Origin: Capra hircus
Taxonomy: Eukaryota; Chordata; Mammalia; Artiodactyla; Bovidae
DNA length: 64,000 bases
Direction of reading: 5' to 3'
NCBI RefSeq assembly: GCF_001704415.2
Contig: NC_030811.1
Span: 74,728,069-74,792,068 of the forward strand
The notes under the pieces are model-generated. The model made no database searches. It saw nothing but the letters and a program-made list of their open reading frames with translations, and had not been told where the DNA came from. Shown piece after piece: positions 37,716-49,377 of this stretch (positions are counted from its first letter, which is position 1; the number at the start of each line of letters is the position of its first letter). A program made the translations under genes and the position numbers.

Positions 37716-38161
37716 AAGAGAAACACAAGTGAGATGGTACGTGCTGCAAGAGGCATCAGATAACAGACACACTGAAACCATAATCACAGAAAACTAGCCA
37801 ATCTGATCACATGGACCACAGCCTGTCTAACTCAGTGAAACTAAGCAACGCCATGTGGGGCCACCCAAGACGGACGGGTCATGGTGGAAAGGTCTGACAG
37901 AATGTGGTCTACGGGAGAAGGGAATGGCAAACCACTTCAGTATCCTTGCCTTGAGAACCCCATGAACAGTATGAAAGGCAAAATGATAGGATACTGAAAG
38001 GGGAACTCCCCAGGTTGGTAGGTGCCCAATATGCTTCTGGAGATCAGTGGAGAAATAACTCCAGAAAGAATGAAGGGATGGAGCTAAAACAAAAACAACA
38101 CCCAGCTGTGGATGTGACTGGTGACAGAAGCAAGGTCCAATGCTATAAAGAGCAATACAGC

Positions 38162-40960
38162 ATAGGAACCTGGAATGTCAGGTCCATGAATCAAGGCAAA
38201 TGGGAAGTGGTCAAAGAGGAGATAGCAAGAGTGAACGTCTACATTCTAGGAATCAGCAAACTAAAATGGACTGGAATGGGTGAATTTAACTCAGATGACC
38301 ATTATATCTACTACTGCGGGCAGGAATCCCTTAGAAGAAATGGAGTAGCCATCATGGTCAACAAAAGAGTCTGAAATGCAGTACTTGGATGCAATCTCAA
38401 AAATGACAGAATGATCTTTGTTCGTTACCAAGGCAAACCATTCAATATCAAAGTGATCCAAGCCTATGTTCCAATCAGTAACACTGAAGAAGCTGAAGCT
38501 GAATGGTTCTATGAATACCAACAAGACGTTTTAGAACTAATATACAAAAAAGATGTCCTTTTCATTATAGGGGACTGGAATGCAAAAGTAGGAAGTCAAG
38601 AAACACCTGGAGTAACAGGCAAACTTGGCCTTGGAATGCAGAATGAAGCAGGGCAAAGACTAATAGAGTTTTGCCAAGAGAACCCACTGGTCATAGCAAA
38701 CACTCTCTTCCAACAACACACATGGACATCACCAGACGGTCAACACCGAAATCAGATTGATTCTATTCTTTGCAGCCAAAAATGGAGAAGCTCTAGACAG
38801 TCAGCAAAAACAAGACTGGAAGCTGACTGTGGCTCAGATCATGAACTCATTGCCAAATTCAGACTTAAATTGAAGAAAGTAGGGAAAACCACTAGACCAT
38901 TCAGGTATGACCTAAATCAAATCCCTTATGATTATACAATGGAAGTGAGAAATAGATTTAAGGGACTAGATCTGATAGACAGAGTGCCTGATGAACTATG
39001 GAGTGAGGTTCATGACATTGTACAGGAGACAGGGATCAAGACCATCGCCATGGAAAAGAAATGCAAAAAAGCAAAATGGCTCTCTGGGGAGGCCTTACAA
39101 ATAGCTGTGAACAGAAGAGAATCAAAAAGCAAAGGAGAAAGGGAAAGATATAGCATCTGAATGCAGAGTTCCAAAGAAGCAAGAAGAGATAAGAAAGCCT
39201 TCCTCAACGATCAATGCAAACATATAGAGGAAAACAACAGAATGGGAAAGACTAGAGATCTCTTTAAGAAAATTAGAGATACCATGGAAACTTTTCATGC
39301 AAAGATGGGCTCGATAAAGGACAGAAATAGTATAGACCTAACAGAAGCAGAAGATATTAAGAAGAGGTAGCAAGAATACACAGAAGAACTGTACAAAAAA
39401 GAGCTTCACGATCAAGATAATCATGATGGTGTGATTACTCTCCTAGAACCAGACATCCTGGAATGTGAAGTCAAGTGGGCCTTAGAAAGCATTACTACGA
39501 ACAAAGCTAGTGGACGTGATGGAAATCCAGTGGAGCTATTTCAAATCCTGAAAGATGATGCTGAGAAAGTGCTGCACTCAACATGCCAGCAAATTTGGAA
39601 AACTCGGCAGTGTACACAGGACTGGAAAAGGTCAGTTTTCATTCCAATCCCAAGAAAGGCAATGCCAAAGAATGCTCAAACTACTGCACAATTGCACTCA
39701 TCTCACATGCTAGTAAAGTAATGCTCAAAATTCTCCAAGCCAGGCTTCAGCAATACGTGAACTGTGAACTTCCTGATGTTCAAGCTGGTTTTAGAAAAGG
39801 CAGAGGAACCAGAGATCTAATTGCCAACATCTGCTTGATTGTTGAAAAAGCAAAAGAGTTCCAGAAAAACATCTATTTCTGCTTTATTGACTATGCCAAA
39901 GCCTTTGACTGTGTGGATCACAATAAACTGTGGAACATTCTGAAAGAAATGGAAATACCAGACCACCTGACCTACCTCTTGAGAAAACTATATGCAGGTC
40001 AGGAAGCAACAGTTAGAACTGGACATGGAACAACAGATTGGTTCCAAATAGGGAAAGGAGTATGGCAAGACTGTATATTGTCATCCTGCTTATTTAACTT
40101 ATATGCAGAGTACCTCATGAGAAACACTGGGCTGGAAGAAGCACAAGCTGGAATCAAGATTGCCAGAAGAAATATCAATAAGCTCAGATATGCAGATGAC
40201 TCCACCCTTATGGCAGAAAGTGAAGAGAAACTAAAAAGCCACTTGATGAAAGTGAAAGTGGAGAGTGAAAAAGGTGGCTTAAAGCTCAACATTCAGAAAA
40301 ATAAGATCATGGCATCTAGTCCCATCACTTCATGGCAAATAGATGGGGAAACAGTGGAAAGAGTGTCAGACTTTATTTTGGGGGCTCCAAAATCACTGCA
40401 GATGGTGACTGCAGCCAGCCATGAAATTAAAAGATGCTTACTCCTTGGAAGGAAAGTTATCACCAACTTAGATAGCATTTTAAAAAGCAGAGACATTACT
40501 TTGCCAACAAAGGTCCGTCTCATCAAGGCTCTGGTTTTTCCAGTGGTCATATATGATGTGAGAGTTGGACTGTGAAGAAAGCTGAGCACCAAAGAATTGA
40601 TGCTTTTGAACTGTGGTTTTGGAGAAGACTCTTGAGAGTTCCTTGGACTGCAGGGAGGTCCAATCTATCCATCCTAAAGGAGATCAGTCCTAGGTGTTCA
40701 TTGGAAGGACTGATACTGAAGCTGAAACTCCAATACTTTGGCCACCTCATGTGAAGAGTTGACTCATTGGAAAAGACCCTGATGCTGGGAAGGATTGGGG
40801 ACAGGAGGAGAAGGGGACGACAGAAGATGAGATGGCTGGATGGCATCATCAACTCGATGGACATGAGTTTCAGTAAAACTCGGGAGTTGGTGATGGACAG
40901 GGAGACCTGGCGTGCTGTGATTCATGGGGTTGCAAAGAGTTGGATACGACTGAGCGACTG
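38162..40960 (+). pseudogene. BovB ORF2 (endonuclease-RT), inactivated
   Basis: Endonuclease landmarks: TWNVRSMN at the start, GDWNAKVG (38571-38594) and the catalytic SDH (38834-38842). RT landmarks: NKASGRDG, GFRKGRGTRD, FIDYAKAFDCVDHNKLW and the catalytic YADD (40189-40200). The protein nicks target DNA and reverse-transcribes the element's RNA. Lesions seen: stops at 38372-38374, 39158-39160 and 39368-39370 (TAG where the copy at 59.36 kb has TGG), a one-base loss near 39652 shifting frame by the end of the PIPRK block, another one-base loss near 40554, and a TGA at 40752-40754. It is a pseudogene with all domains still recognisable. Confidence 0.93.
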
Positions 40961-41060
40961 AACTGAACTGAACTGAAGAACACAGCGCTGTGCTATGTGA
41001 TTTTACTTAAAGTCCCATTATATTGAGGGAATCTAACTCTAGACATTTATTATTGTTTCC

Positions 41061-41899
41061 TACTTGCTTTCTCTTCTAACTTCACCCTGTCTTTGATGGT
41101 TTTCCTAATATTTACTTTATTGGTAAAGGTAGCAACACTTGGTTAGCAGACGACATGTTTTAATGTCCATAAAACCTGCAATCTCTATGTATCCCAAATA
41201 CAATTAATGTAAACTTTAGAAAAATAACATCAAGAAAATGAAAAAATCAAGAATAGTTAGATGACTTGCCCCAAATAATCCAGCCAATAAACAGTCAAGT
41301 CAAACTATAAATCTACACCCAGTTCCCTAATGCCTCCTAAAGCTGCCTAAGTCTATTTTTACCCTTTTAACTATGTCTGTGCCCTGATAATCCTGTCTAC
41401 CATCACCACCTTTATCATCACCATCAATAAACAAATCTACTAAGAAGATTTCTACATTTGATGCAGGGCAGAAATGGATGTCACAGAGCCAGCAATGCCA
41501 ACATTCCTACAGGAATTCACACTCTAATAACAGCGAGGAGATCAGAGGTACAACCAAGGGGATATAATGGGTAAAGAACCACCCAGGCTCTAGGTTATGA
41601 AAACAAATAGGATGAGGAGTACCTCATCTCACGGAAGCATGTTTGAAGAGGGAAGCCTGATAAACATGTACTAGCTATTTCCCTGTAAATACCAGCTCGT
41701 TTTCTTCATGTTGATACAAAATGTTGCAAATACATACTGAAGATTTAAGCTAAGCAAATGAACATTTAAGTTAGGAGGCAAAGAAAGTGAGAGAAAAGGC
41801 ACTGCACTGGAAATCAGATGTGTTAGTTTCAACTCTATCAAGGTATAATTTTGCCAAGACAACTTATCTCAGCCTCAGAGGCAAAATATTCTGTTGGAT
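41061..41899. other. Intronic stretch, nothing recognised
   Basis: No gene or confident repeat. Confidence 0.55.
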
Positions 41900-42650
41900 A
41901 GGGGGAGAATCTGATTTTGGCTCAAGCCATTTACTGGCTTTGTGACCTTGAACAATTTTTAACCTTCAATTTTTTCATATATAAAATGGATAAAATAATT
42001 CTAACCTTGTAGGTTTACTGTAAAGGTTAAATATACTAACTAAATTAAAAGACACTTGCTCCTTGGAAGGAAAGTTATGACCAACCTAGACAGCATATTT
42101 AAAACCAGAGATATTACTTTGTCAACAAAGGTCCATCTCATCAAGGCTATGGTTTTTCCAGTAGTCATATATGGATGTGAGAGTTGGACGATGAACAAAG
42201 CTGAGCACCAAAGAATTGATGCTTTTGAACTGTGGTGTGGAGAAGACTCTTAAGAGTCCCTTGGACTACAAGGAGATCCAACCAGTCCATCCTAAAGGAG
42301 ATCAGTCCTGAGTGTTCATTGGAAGGACTGATGTTGAAGCTGAAGCTCCAATACTTTGGCCACCTGATGTGAAGAACTGGCTCATTTGAAAAACCCTGAT
42401 TCTGGGAAAGATTGAGGGCAGGAGGAGAAGGGGACGACAGAGGATGAGATGGTTGGATGACATCACTGATTCAATGGAGATGAGTTTGGGTAAACTCCGG
42501 GAGTTGATGATGGACAGGGAGGCCTGGTGTGCTGCGGTTCATGGGGTCACAAAGAGTCGGACACGACTGAGCAACGAAACTGAACTGAACTGAAATATAC
42601 TAAGGTCTTTGCAAATAGTAGTTGCTTAATAGTATTTACCTTTATTATCT
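41900..42650 (+). repeat. MIR SINE split by a BovB
   Basis: Left: 'gaatctgattttggctcaag', 'ccatttactggctttgtgac', 'cttgaacaatttttaacctt', 'atataaaatggataaaataa'. Right: 'gtctttgcaaatagtagttg' and 'cttaatagtatttacc'. Together they make one plus-strand MIR interrupted at 42040-42592. Confidence 0.75.
42040..42592 (+). mobile_element. BovB LINE, 553 bp 3' end
   Basis: C-terminal ORF2 region (GRKVMTNLDSIFKTRDITLS) to ACTGA tail; perfect 11 bp duplication aaatatactaa (42029-42039 and 42593-42603). Frame broken near 42235. Confidence 0.95.
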
Positions 42651-42714
42651 CTTTATTGAGAAAATGAGGAGACTAATAAATAATTTTTCATATCCTTCCA
42701 ATTTTTAAAAGCCT

Positions 42715-42817
42715 ATATTCTTACCTGGAGAGTCCCAGGGACAGAGGAGCCAGGCAGGCTACGTTTCATAGGATCACTAAGAGTCAAACATGACTGAAGC
42801 AATTTAGCGTGCACATA
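42715..42817 (+). mobile_element. Bov-A/Bov-tA SINE fragment
   Basis: Only the 3' half: 'ttcttacctggagagtccca', 'ggacagaggagccaggcagg', 'caaacatgactgaagcaatt'. Confidence 0.85.
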
Positions 42818-43677
42818 CACATGAGTCTATATCTACTTGGCACTGGGTTAAGTGCACTTGTTTAAATGTTTGCTTTAACAGATTGTTGCTTAATGACCAT
42901 GTCATTTTTATAGCATGAAAGGCCAATCAAATCACATCTAGAGAAAATAATTCTCATTTTCAATCAACCCACAATCCAATTGGGGTACATTAGCATTAAG
43001 TCATTAGTGGAAGTGAGATAAGAAAAATGTCTCAAATTGCTTAGATTAAGTATATTTTACCTAATCTATCCTCTAGTGAAAAATCACCTACGAATTGGTG
43101 CAAAACTTTCACAATTTTCCAAACAAGAAATAATTATTTTTCTAAATTCATACTATATCATCTTTTCTCTGGAATAGTATGTTTCATACATTTTGATTAC
43201 AACCCATTGCAATCTAATCCACACACATATGTGCAAATATTTTTTAAAAATAAGAAATAAAGGTTTCACAAACTATCTGCATTGCATTCATATTTTCTGT
43301 TCTTTTTTAATTTAAGGTTTAATGATGATTATTATCTACTAAACTGATATCATGACCCATCGAAGGGTCACCAGCCACTATCTGTAAAACACTACGGTAC
43401 AGCAATTCTTTCTCTATGAAGATTATTTAAAAACGTCAACTAGTCAGTACTACTTCTTGTCCAGTCAGCTGCTTAAAACAAGTACATTCAAAAAGAAAAA
43501 AAAAAAACATGTACATTCAGTTAAATAATATGTCGCACATAGATCACAATTTGCCTGGTCATTAATCAACTGGAATTTAGACAACTTCGATTAATCTAGC
43601 TTATAACCATATTATGTTCTTAAAATGCCCTAGAAATATATTTACCCTAAATGCTCACTATAAGTTTCCTTTTCCCA
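42818..43677. other. Intronic stretch, nothing recognised
   Basis: AT-rich, no gene or confident repeat. Confidence 0.55.
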
Positions 43678-43688
43678 CTAAAGGCATT

Positions 43689-44429
43689 CAGTTCAGTTCA
43701 GTTCAGTCACTCAGTCGTGTCTGACTCTTTGCGACCCCATGAATCGCAGCATGCCAGGCCTCCCTGCCATCACCAACTCCCAGAGTCTATTCAAACTCAT
43801 CTCCATTGAATCAGTGATGTCATCCAACCATCTCATCCTCTGTCATCCCCTACTTCTCCTGCCTTCAATCCTTCCCAGTATCAGGGTTTTTCAAATGAGT
43901 CATTTCTTCACATCAGGTGGCCAAAGTATTGGAGTTTCAGCTCCAACATCAGTCCTTCCAATGAACACTCAGGACTGATCTCCTTTAGGATGGACTGGTT
44001 GGATTTCCTTGCAGTCCAAGGGACTCTCAAGAGTCTTCTCTAACACCACAGTTCAAAAGCATCAATTCTTTGGCACTCAGCTTGCTTTATAGTCCGATCC
44101 TCACATCCATACATGACTACTGGAAAAACCATAGCCTTGACGAGACGGACCTTTGTTGGCAAAGTAATGTCTCTGCTTTTTAATATGCTGTCTAGGTTGG
44201 TCATAACTTTCCTTCCAAGGAGTAAGTGTCTTTTAATTTCATGGCTGCAGTCACCATCTGCAGTGATTTTGGAACCCCCAAAAATAAAATCAGCCACTGT
44301 TTCCCCATCTATTTGCCACAAAGTGATGGGACTGGATGCCATGATCTTAGTTTTCTGAATGTTGAGCTTTAAGCCAATTTTTTTCACTCTCCTCTTTCAC
44401 TTTCATCAAGAGGCTCTTTAGTTCTTCTT
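43689..44429 (-). mobile_element. BovB LINE, 741 bp 3' end
   Basis: Tail at left, C-terminal ORF2 region in frame at 44040-44387 (KLNIQKTKIMASSPITLWQI), truncated just upstream of that. Perfect 11 bp duplication ctaaaggcatt (43678-43688 and 44430-44440). Confidence 0.96.
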
Positions 44430-44440
44430 CTAAAGGCATT

Positions 44441-46028
44441 ATAGACATCAATTTAGCTTCACAATCTGTAACTAGAATTTCAAAGAGAAACTGTAGGAAT
44501 GTTCTTTATCAAATTTTACAATGACTTTTTCTTTCTTAGGTTGAATTATTTTAATCCTCCATGTTTGCATCTATCATACAAGAAGTTCTATCATCTTTCT
44601 TTGTATACCTTTATCCCAGAATCTATGGCAACTTCTTATGGGAAAAAAGGGGGGTGTAGTCATAATTTTTCTTTCTTGATAATTGGGATTAGCTCACAGT
44701 TTTGGACTGTAATGCATATTTCAGCTCTCTGTTTGTCCCATGTCAATATATTTTTAAGCTATTGATAATATCAAATTCAACAGGCTTTTGATGTTATCAA
44801 GTTTCACAGGCTTTTCAGCCTTGAATTTCTATGTCTTCTCTGTTCATATTTCATTTATTTTTGCTGTCACTCTTCTACATCCCGGTCATTCTGCACACCT
44901 GGATGTATTTCCCTATGTTTCAAATACTGAGCCTTATGTCAATGATGATACATATTTCCCATTCTGGTTTTTACAACTTCTCTATGACACCGAAAAGACC
45001 ATGCAGAACACCCTAGGGGTTCCCAGACACTTAAGCAAATGGGTTTATGATGCATTCTATACTAAATCCAAAGCTGAGTTCCTTTCCGACTCCTGTCTGC
45101 CATGATTTTCTAATGTGAAATTTTTCTTAGTTAAGTTCTTTCTTAGTTAAGTTCTTCATGTCTGCCTTTGAGCTAAGGCCTTTTTTCTGATCTACAACTA
45201 TTTATCATTCATTTTACTACCTTTCACTACTCTTCCACTAGCCCTTTCATTGATAAGTCATAATCTCAAAATTTCATGCAATTAGACTAACTTCACACAG
45301 CCTATCATTTAGGATCTTTTCTCCTATTAAGAACACATAGACAGTCCCTACACTGCTGCACACCTAGTTTCATTAGGAAAGATAGCAGAATCCAGGCACA
45401 AGAGACCCATTCTGGTAACTCTATGTCAGCAACTCTATTTCAAAAAGGTTTGCTATCTTCTTTCATTGTGCTCAATAGTAATTAGATATGGTTCATGTCT
45501 ATATTGATCAAAAAAGTATTTATCTTCCTCTTGCAAGCTACTCATTCTTCTGTTTTATTTTAGTAGAAGTAATGAGAAATGTGCTCAAGATTACACTTAG
45601 GACAGTTTAACAAGGATAGTGCTGTGATCTTGTGCAGTACATGTGTCATAGAACTGTAATCATAATTTGAGAGCTGTATGATAATAGTTGCATAAACATA
45701 TAGGATGCTGGGGAGGATGGTTTTGCTTATTTCCTTTCTTGAAATGCCCCGGTGATTTTTCATAACAGGTTTATGTTTAAATCACCGAATAACTTATCTA
45801 CTATTTGCCATGTGAACCAGCCTCTTAGCTTTCTGTCATTGGTAATATCTTCTTGTTACTATTAAGAATAAAGGTCAGCTTCTTAGTCTTTCCTCATATT
45901 AAATAAAAACTCCAGTTGACTCATTATAAGGAAAAAAAATCACATTAATGAAAGTTTGTGTTGACCCTCAAATTTCATATATATTATGGAAATTACACTT
46001 TAAAACTTTCCCAATTATCATCCTACTC
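44441..46028. other. Intronic stretch, nothing recognised
   Basis: No gene. The 105-codon frame at 44788-45105 has no recognisable motif. A short direct repeat of 'ttcttagttaagttctt' lies at about 45124-45160. Confidence 0.55.
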
Positions 46029-46423
46029 AGTTCAGTTCAGTCACTCAGTCATGTCCGACTCTTTGCAACCCCATGAATCGCAGCACGCCAGGCCTCCCTG
46101 TCCATCACCAACTCCCAGAGTTCACTCAGATTCACGTCCATCGAGTCAGTGATGCCATCCCGCCATCTCATTCTCTGTTGTCCCCTTCTCCTCCTGCCCC
46201 CAATCCCTCCCAGCATCAGAGTCTTTTCCAATGAGTCAGCTCTTCACATGAGGTGGCCAAAGTACTGGAGTTTCAGCTTCAGCATCATTCCTCCCAAAGA
46301 AATCCCAGGGCTATCTCCTTCAGAATGGACTGGTTGGATCTCCTTGCAGTCCAAGGGACTCTCAAGTCTTCTCCAACACCACAGTTCAAAAGCATCATTT
46401 CTTCGGCACTCAGCCTTCTTCAA
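46029..46423 (-). mobile_element. BovB LINE, 395 bp 3' end
   Basis: Tail 'cagttcagttcagtcactca' at left, truncated within 'cactcagccttcttca'. No clear duplication. Confidence 0.93.
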
Positions 46424-47262
46424 GCCCCCAAATTAGAATTCTCCTGGAGAGTTCTTTGCTTCATGCAGTGTGAGATGAAGTTTTCTCTACTCCTGTCCCC
46501 ATGGTTTATCTCCTCATACCACACACAGAAGGGCACTGAGCCACAGGCTGCAACTATAGCTATATGCTCTGCTAGGTTTGGGGCTTTTTGTTTTCATTGA
46601 AAATTTTGCTCACTCTGAAAAGTTTCTAAAGTAAAGATATAAAATGTAATACACTGGCCTGGACATCTGAATTCTTTTTACTGCATGATATAGTCACACC
46701 AAACATAAGCACCAATCACTAAAAATTCATTTTCATATTAGGCATCTGATACAACATTCTAGTTATGTATGTATACATATTTATTATTTATAAAAATATA
46801 CAAGCACCTTTTTAACATTTTGACAATGGAAAAAAGCTTTTACATGTACCTGTAGCCTTGCACCAAAGAAAACACGTAATAAGATATGATATGGGTTATA
46901 TAGGGCCCATTATTTTTTGCAAATATTTGCTTAAAATCTCACAGTTATAAAAATTCATTTGATATTCACATTACTTATTTTCCAACATCTCTTCAATTCT
47001 CACACTTCATAAAAGCAAAGAAAAAAGTTTCAAAATTCTCATTTAAAATCATTTTCTTGTAAGTTTGGCTTGGCAGAGTGAAAATTCTTGTAAGTGAAAT
47101 ATGTTGTTTGAAAATGAAAACCACCTTTCCTAAAGGTACACATTCTTCTCTGCATCTGGGGGAATATTTGAAATGCTCTAGCAGAGGAAAATCCCCCTTC
47201 AGGGCCATTCCATAACTCTGAACTTAGGATGGATTAGCATCTCTAAGAGGCAAGACCTTACT
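46424..47262. other. Intronic stretch, nothing recognised
   Basis: No gene or confident repeat. Confidence 0.55.
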
Positions 47263-47273
47263 TTGTCATATGC

Positions 47274-47550
47274 CCTGCTACTGCTGCTGCTGCTAAGTCA
47301 CGTCAGTCGTGTCCAATTCTGTGCGACCCCATAGACGGTAGCCCACCAGGCTCCTCTGTCCCTGAGATTCTCCAGGCAAGAATACTGGAGTGGGTTGCCA
47401 TTTCCTTCTCCAATGCATCAAAGTGAAAAGTGAAAGTGAAGTCGCTCAATCGTGTCCAACTCTTTGCGACCCCATGGACTGTAGCCCACCAGGTTCCTCC
47501 ATCCATGGGATTTTCCAGGCAAGAGTGGAGTGGGTTGCCATTGTCTTGTC
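47274..47550 (-). mobile_element. BOV-A2 SINE (dimeric)
   Basis: Begins with a (CTG)n-like run ('ctactgctgctgctgctaag') then two Bov-A units joined by 'aatgcatcaaagtgaaaagt'. Perfect duplication ttgtcatatgc at 47263-47273 and 47551-47561. Confidence 0.95.
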
Positions 47551-47561
47551 TTGTCATATGC

Positions 47562-48224
47562 TCAGCACCAGCCAAATGGTGAAACCTGGTGACTGTTCTG
47601 AACTTGAGTAAATCCTGACCTTGTCTCTTCAGAGTTCCACCATCAGAGCTCTGCACATTCTGGGCCACACAGCTGAGCAGGCCTGCATATCCAAGAAGAG
47701 CACATCTACAATGATGCCCAAAATTATGAAAGGAAAGTTTGGAAGACATACCCTCTTCTGTGCCGACTGCTCCTACAGGCATGTAAGGAAATCCAATGTG
47801 GAACAGGAGTCCTCAGTCTTAAAAAAGAAAGTCTAACATTTTGATTCTTACATAAAACCTCTATTTTTCATAACATGATATTTTTTCATGAGAAACTAAA
47901 AGGTAAGGGGAAATTTGCTGGATCCTAATACATAATTGATTATATCCCAGCACTATAATAAAGATCATTACCTATGCATCAGAAAAACCCTTGATTTAGG
48001 AATAAGCTCATCATAAATTAGGCCATCAGAAAGTTCTGGAAGAATTCCTTTAGTGCAGTTACTGCTGGCATCACAAATCCACGAGAAAAATGAGTATCAT
48101 GGCTTTCAAAGTATATGGTATTATTTACTTCTCAACTTGGCATGTGGGATATTTTAAGTAACTTCCTTTTTTTTCCATTCTTCATGCCATTAATCATTCA
48201 TTTTTTAATCCATTAACTCAGCAA
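47562..48224. other. Intronic stretch, nothing recognised
   Basis: A 71-codon frame (47621-47836) includes CADCSYRH but has no assignable family and no gene context. Confidence 0.5.
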
Positions 48225-48660
48225 AAATGAATACTTATTATGTGCTATACATATACATACTACTGTATGACAAGATACAGCAGTAATAATAAGAACAGCA
48301 ACCCTACCCATTGGTTCAGCTGGTGAAGAAACCACCTGCAATGAGGGAGATGTGGGTTTGATCCCTGGGTTGGGAAGATCCCCTGGAGAAGGGAAAGGCT
48401 ACCCACTCCAGTATACTGGCCTAGAGAATTCCATGGACTACAGTCCATGGGGTTGCAAGGAGTCAGACACAGCTGAGCGACTTTCACTTTATATACTAAA
48501 CACTGTTCTCCTATACACCTTGGCTTATTTAATCCTTGCAGCAATCTCCTGAGGTAAGTACAATTATATGCTCACGTTGCAGATGAGCAACTGAAGTACA
48601 GAAAGATTAATTAACTCCACCTTTACCAGAGCAAGGGTTCACATCCACCTTTTTTTACTC
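48225..48660 (-). repeat. MIR SINE split by a Bov-tA
   Basis: Left 'atgaatacttattatgtgct'; right 'cttatttaatccttgcagca', 'atctcctgaggtaagtacaa', 'ttgcagatgagcaactgaag': reversed MIR. Confidence 0.65.
48300..48496 (+). mobile_element. Bov-tA SINE
   Basis: Head diverged ('cccattggttcagctggtga'), body with 'gttgggaagatcccctggag', tail 'gacacagctgagcgactttc'. It lacks the part of the body between 'gaattccatgga' and the tail that other copies carry. Confidence 0.9.
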
Positions 48661-49271
48661 CAGTGTCCATGATCTTGACCACTATGATATATGAGAAAAG
48701 GACATGGGTTTGTAGAACTTTCAATGTACTGCAGACATTAAATAAATGAACACAATTGTAATCCCAAATGCTGATAAGATATATAAGAAAAGAGCACAGT
48801 GCCTTGAGATAGGATGGTATAACAATGCCAAGGCTCTTCCTGCTGCCTAAGAAGTATGATAATTACCTATGGTGATTCTCAACTCACCAAAATGGCAAAG
48901 GTATAAAACTGAAGAACGCAAGCTGATTAAAAAGAGCTGGGGAAAACTAAGGCTGGGAAGTTGGGGAAGGTAAGTAAGCAATTCAGTCTTCAATTCTTAC
49001 CATACTTGCCATATAATCAAGGCTCACTATATTGGAGGTCCTTCTTTTTGGTACAACTCAGAATGACTAGTGACAGGGATCTAGTGAATGCAAACCGCCC
49101 CCTCTTCCCATCTTACCCCTCCCAAATACCGAAATCCAATCAGGATTAGGTGCTCCTTCTTCCCAGGTGAAACCAAGACCCTCCTCATCTGCTATATTCC
49201 ACCAAAGTTTATGGTAGATGTCTAAAAATTTCAAATTCTGCTTCAATGCTTTAGCTTATTAAAAAAAAAAA
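48661..49271. other. Intronic stretch, nothing recognised
   Basis: No gene or confident repeat. Confidence 0.55.
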
Positions 49272-49377
49272 GATGGAGAAGAAAGGAAATAGCAACCCAC
49301 TCCAGTATTCTTGCCTGTAAAATTCCGTGGACAGAAGAGCCTGAGGGCAGGCTGCAGTCCATGGGGTCACACATGCA
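49272..49377 (+). mobile_element. Bov-A SINE fragment
   Basis: Body from 'agaaaggaaatagcaaccca' to 'gctgcagtccatggggtcac'; preceded by an A run at 49260-49271. No tRNA-derived head. Confidence 0.85.

Larger units (their letters stand above)
37471..40975 (+). mobile_element. BovB LINE, nearly full length (3.5 kb)
   Basis: Runs from a GC-rich 5' region to the ACTGA-repeat tail, flanked by a perfect 11 bp duplication aagaacacagc (37460-37470 and 40976-40986). It has a 5' non-coding part (37471 to about 38160), an apurinic-type endonuclease (about 38162-38900), a linker, a reverse transcriptase (about 39440-40500) and a C-terminal region to about 40960. The length is in the range of complete BovB elements, so this is the window's only copy with a 5' end. 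Confidence 0.96.
37222..41060 (-). repeat. MIR SINE carrying two BovB insertions
   Basis: With both BovB copies removed the host reads as a reversed MIR: 'tagctaacgtttattgagtg', 'cttactgtgtgctaggtcca', 'gttttaagtgttttacatgc', 'attaattcaataatcctaag'. The pieces are 37222-37264, 37416-37470 and from 40987; the last piece is too diverged to follow far. Confidence 0.6.

Noticed and set aside
38015..40961. Reverse transcriptase and endonuclease frames as host genes
   Set aside because: They belong to BovB, flanked by target duplications and broken by stops and frame shifts.
44788..45105. 105-codon plus-strand frame as a gene
   Set aside because: No domain or repeat structure, AT-rich intronic context; expected by chance at this length.
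47621..47836. 71-codon frame with CADCSYRH as a zinc-binding protein or processed pseudogene
   Set aside because: Only two cysteines in a spaced pair, no known family, no poly-A or duplication typical of a retrocopy.
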